A stretch of DNA of 7,300 bases from Nitrososphaerota archaeon (GTDB lineage: Archaea; Thermoproteota; Nitrososphaeria; Nitrososphaerales; JACPRH01), in assembly GCA_029460375.1 (NCBI GenBank), contig JARPAQ010000077.1:1-7300 (forward strand). The letters run 5' to 3'. Under the pieces are notes generated by a model, which ran no database searches, was not told the origin of the DNA, and worked only from the letters and a program-made list of their open reading frames with translations. Made by a program: the position numbers and the translations under genes. Positions 5,219-7,300 of this stretch are shown in pieces (position 1 is the stretch's first letter; each line of letters begins with the position of its first letter).

Positions 5219-6781
5219 TTGAATATACTTCTAGTTACAGGTCAGTTGGCTGAACCGATTGTCAAAAGATACGTGCAGGAGAGCCAGTTGAACCCGAAAG
5301 TGGTTGCTCTACCCTTCGCTGTTGCCGCTTTAATGACTTCTAGATACATTTCCCGCCAACTCAAGAGTAGAGGCGTCAAAGGCTTAGATCTGATACTTGT
5401 ACCGGGGCTGGTTAAAGGAGATGTCTCAGGAATATCAGAGGCTGTAGGGGCGCCTACGTTTAAAGGCCCTAGGCACGCAGCGGATCTCCCTTCAGTGCTC
5501 AGCCTACTGTCAAAGATATCGCTATCCTCAGAGACTCCTGCCTGCGATATTATTCGTGAAGAGTTGAACAGGCGAGCTTTAGATGCTCTGAAAGAGGTGG
5601 AGACGAATAAAGCGGATCTCCTGAAGAAGCCGGGGAATATTCAGGTAGGTGGACTCGCGGTTGGACGAGACTTTCCTGCCCGTATTGTGGCGGAAATTGT
5701 CGATGTGCCCAAATTGACGAATGAAGAGATTCGGCGTAAAGCTACTTACTACGCAGAGTCTGGAGCCGATATAATCGATGTGGGTATGGTTGCTGGTGGG
5801 TCTCAACCTAAGGATGCATCTCGGGCTGTAGCCGTTGTCAAGAAGGCTGTAGATATTCCGGTCAGCATAGACAGTATGAACCCTGTGGAGATAGAGGCGG
5901 CAGTTTCAGCGGGTGTAGACCTTATCATAAGTTTGGATGCAGGGAATATTCGTGAAGTGTCAAAGTTTGCTTCTGACATCCCGGCGGTCGTGATACCTAC
6001 TGATTTTCGTAGGAAGATCTTTCCAAGAAAGGCGGATGACAGGATCAAGCTACTTGAGAAGAATATAGAGATGGCTAGGAAGCACGGTTTCACCACGTTA
6101 ATCGCCGACCCTATATTGGATCCCTTGATAAACCCGGGTACGGTGGAATCTATCGTGGCGACCTACAGGTTTCGGCAGCTTCATCCTGATACTTTGCTGT
6201 TCTTAGGGGTGGGGAATGTGACGGAGCTGCTCGACGCGGATTCGCCTGGTGTGAATGCGCTTTTGACTGGTGTGGCTGCTGAGCTGGAGGTGAGTTTTCT
6301 GTTGACGACTGAAGTGAGTGATAAGGTGCGTGGAAGCGTAGAAGAGTTGTCGCGGGTCTCGGATATGATGTTTCTGGCTAAGAAGCGTGAGTCTATACCG
6401 AAGGAGCTCGGTCTGAACCTCCTCATATTGAAGGAGGAGAAGCTGAAGGAAGAGCAGTTCTCCAAAAATATGACGGAAGGGGTGCAGAGTCTTGACGCTG
6501 AGCAGTCTGATGAATACTCAGCTGACCCGAAAGGCTGCTTCAAGATATTTCTAGATCGAGATAAAGGAGAGATCGTTCTTCTACACTACCACCGGACAAA
6601 TCTGGATAAACCCAACTTGATAATCAGAGGGAAGAAGGCAGCAGATGTCTATAAGACCGCCGTGAAAAAAGGGCTGCTATCCACCGTTGAACATGCTGCG
6701 TACCTTGGCGCAGAGGTTGAAAAGGCAGAGGTTGCATTGAAGCTTGGACGAAGCTATATCCAAGATACCCCCCTATTCTGA
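5219..6781 (+). CDS. Dihydropteroate-synthase-related protein (archaeal, with C-terminal DUF4346-like domain)
   Basis: A 520-residue cytoplasmic protein of the archaeal dihydropteroate-synthase-related family, found in archaea lacking the bacterial-type enzyme. Three parts are visible. The N-terminal domain (about 1-130) begins MNILLVTGQLAE and contains LILVPGLVKGD. The central pterin-binding TIM-barrel-like region (about 142-400) carries ADIIDVGM at 183-190, SIDSMNP at 216-222, ISLDAGN, ADPILDP at 296-302 and LFLGVGN. The C-terminal domain (about 435-520), ADPKGCFKIF...LLHYHR...EHAAYLGAEVEKAE, resembles DUF4346. A charged, lysine/glutamate-rich linker joins the last two. The family is suspected of joining the pterin to the aryl-riboside phosphate in tetrahydromethanopterin synthesis, but to my knowledge this is not firmly assigned. 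TTG at 5219 is chosen because an in-frame TAG lies at 5201-5203 and the family begins just before the VTG motif. Nearby mptG supports a C1-pterin role. Confidence 0.85.
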   Translation: MNILLVTGQLAEPIVKRYVQESQLNPKVVALPFAVAALMTSRYISRQLKSRGVKGLDLILVPGLVKGDVSGISEAVGAPTFKGPRHAADLPSVLSLLSKISLSSETPACDIIREELNRRALDALKEVETNKADLLKKPGNIQVGGLAVGRDFPARIVAEIVDVPKLTNEEIRRKATYYAESGADIIDVGMVAGGSQPKDASRAVAVVKKAVDIPVSIDSMNPVEIEAAVSAGVDLIISLDAGNIREVSKFASDIPAVVIPTDFRRKIFPRKADDRIKLLEKNIEMARKHGFTTLIADPILDPLINPGTVESIVATYRFRQLHPDTLLFLGVGNVTELLDADSPGVNALLTGVAAELEVSFLLTTEVSDKVRGSVEELSRVSDMMFLAKKRESIPKELGLNLLILKEEKLKEEQFSKNMTEGVQSLDAEQSDEYSADPKGCFKIFLDRDKGEIVLLHYHRTNLDKPNLIIRGKKAADVYKTAVKKGLLSTVEHAAYLGAEVEKAEVALKLGRSYIQDTPLF

Positions 6782-6785
6782 CCCA

Positions 6786-7300
6786 TCAGCCGAACCTAGG
6801 TAGAATCTGTTGGGCAATCATATCTATAGCCTCGTCATGCACAGGCCCTAAAGGTGGAGCCAAGACCACCAGCGTAACACCTGCTTTGACCAGCCGACCT
6901 ATCTTTTCGACACAGGTGTCGAGTGTTCCAGCTATGGCTAGTGAATCGATCATCTCCGGTGTAACGGATCTTACTATCTCATTGTAGTTGTCGCGCAGCA
7001 CAGCGTCACGCACCTTGTCTCTATCCTCCAAGGATATCCCATGCCTCTCCAGAACCGAAGCATCACATCCGGCCGCAACAACAGCAACCTTGGGTCGTAG
7101 AGGCTTCAAAGCGTCATCCGCTCGCTTAGCTATCGAGAAGGGCATAGCTGCCGCCCATTCAAACCCCTTCAACTTTTTACCCGCTTCTTCGCCGCTCCTC
7201 AGAATTATCTTTACAGCCCGCTCGCATTCAACTGGGTCTGCGGCATTGATGATTACGCCGTCGCCGATTTTGCCTGCGAGTTTGAGCATCCTGTCTCCCT
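6786..7300 (-). CDS. Mer-like LLM-class F420-dependent oxidoreductase, C-terminal part (5' end outside window)
   Basis: The C-terminal half of a bacterial-luciferase-like TIM-barrel oxidoreductase. The closest recognisable type is 5,10-methylenetetrahydromethanopterin reductase (Mer), which uses reduced F420 to make methyl-H4MPT. Visible motifs: GDRMLKLAGKIGDGVIINA at the left edge of the available protein, matching the family's phosphate-binding loop region, then LERHGISLEDRDKV, TPEMIDSLAIAGT and VEKIGRLVKAGVT, with a final VVLAPPLGPVHDEAI resembling the Mer GSPIGP region. The frame is open to the window end, so the ATG at 7289 is internal and the true start lies beyond base 7300. At least 171 residues are present of an expected 320-350. 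It converges on the dihydropteroate-synthase-like gene with 4 bp between stops. True Mer and general F420 oxidoreductases cannot be separated on this half alone. Confidence 0.85.
   Translation of the reverse strand, partial: GDRMLKLAGKIGDGVIINAADPVECERAVKIILRSGEEAGKKLKGFEWAAAMPFSIAKRADDALKPLRPKVAVVAAGCDASVLERHGISLEDRDKVRDAVLRDNYNEIVRSVTPEMIDSLAIAGTLDTCVEKIGRLVKAGVTLVVLAPPLGPVHDEAIDMIAQQILPRFG

Noticed and set aside
5803..6543. Minus-strand ORFs inside the DHPS-like gene
   Set aside because: Serine-rich antisense translations with no motif, fully inside a strongly supported gene.
7287..7289. ATG at 7289 as the true start of the Mer-like gene
   Set aside because: The upstream codons (G-D-R) continue the family motif, and only half of the expected length would be present; the ATG is an internal methionine.

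Overview
The window looks like a piece of an archaeal chromosome of moderate GC content. The evidence is the gene content: two enzymes of archaeal C1-cofactor synthesis (beta-RFAP synthase and MfnA), an archaeal dihydropteroate-synthase-like protein, and a Mer/luciferase-like F420 enzyme. TATA-box promoters, frequent AGA/AGG and ATA codons and many TTG starts agree with this. The set fits a lineage that uses tetrahydromethanopterin (H4MPT), such as a methanogen, a bathyarchaeon or another Thermoproteota relative. I cannot name the species from the sequence.

Layout: (1) 12-2192, + strand, a two-gene C1-cofactor unit: beta-ribofuranosylaminobenzene 5'-phosphate synthase (mptG) and a tyrosine/aspartate decarboxylase (mfnA), 21 bp apart. 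(2) 2193-2341, a non-coding gap between convergent genes. (3) 2342-5073, a redox island: a minus-strand HxlR-family regulator, a divergent control region with TATA boxes and GTTAC/GTAAC operator-like repeats, then a + strand operon of a CcdA-type membrane thiol transporter and a membrane-anchored protein that fuses a TlpA/ResA-like thioredoxin domain to a DUF3179 domain. A 9-bp perfect inverted repeat follows the operon and may be a terminator. (4) 5219-6781, + strand, a dihydropteroate-synthase-related protein with its own TATA-like element. (5) 6786-7300, minus strand, the C-terminal part of a Mer-like flavin/F420 oxidoreductase that runs off the window, convergent with the previous gene and only 4 bp from it.

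Two themes are interleaved. The flanks carry genes for making or using H4MPT and perhaps methanofuran-type C1 carriers. The middle carries a regulated electron relay: CcdA would pass electrons from cytoplasmic thioredoxin across the membrane to the CxxC of the outward-facing thioredoxin domain, which could reduce the CPLC motif of the fused DUF3179 domain. The divergent HxlR regulator has a cysteine at residue 7, where redox-sensing members of the family often have one, so it may sense the same chemistry. The fusion protein, the internal duplication in its DUF3179 part and the operator layout are the most distinctive items. No tRNA, rRNA, CRISPR array or mobile element was seen.
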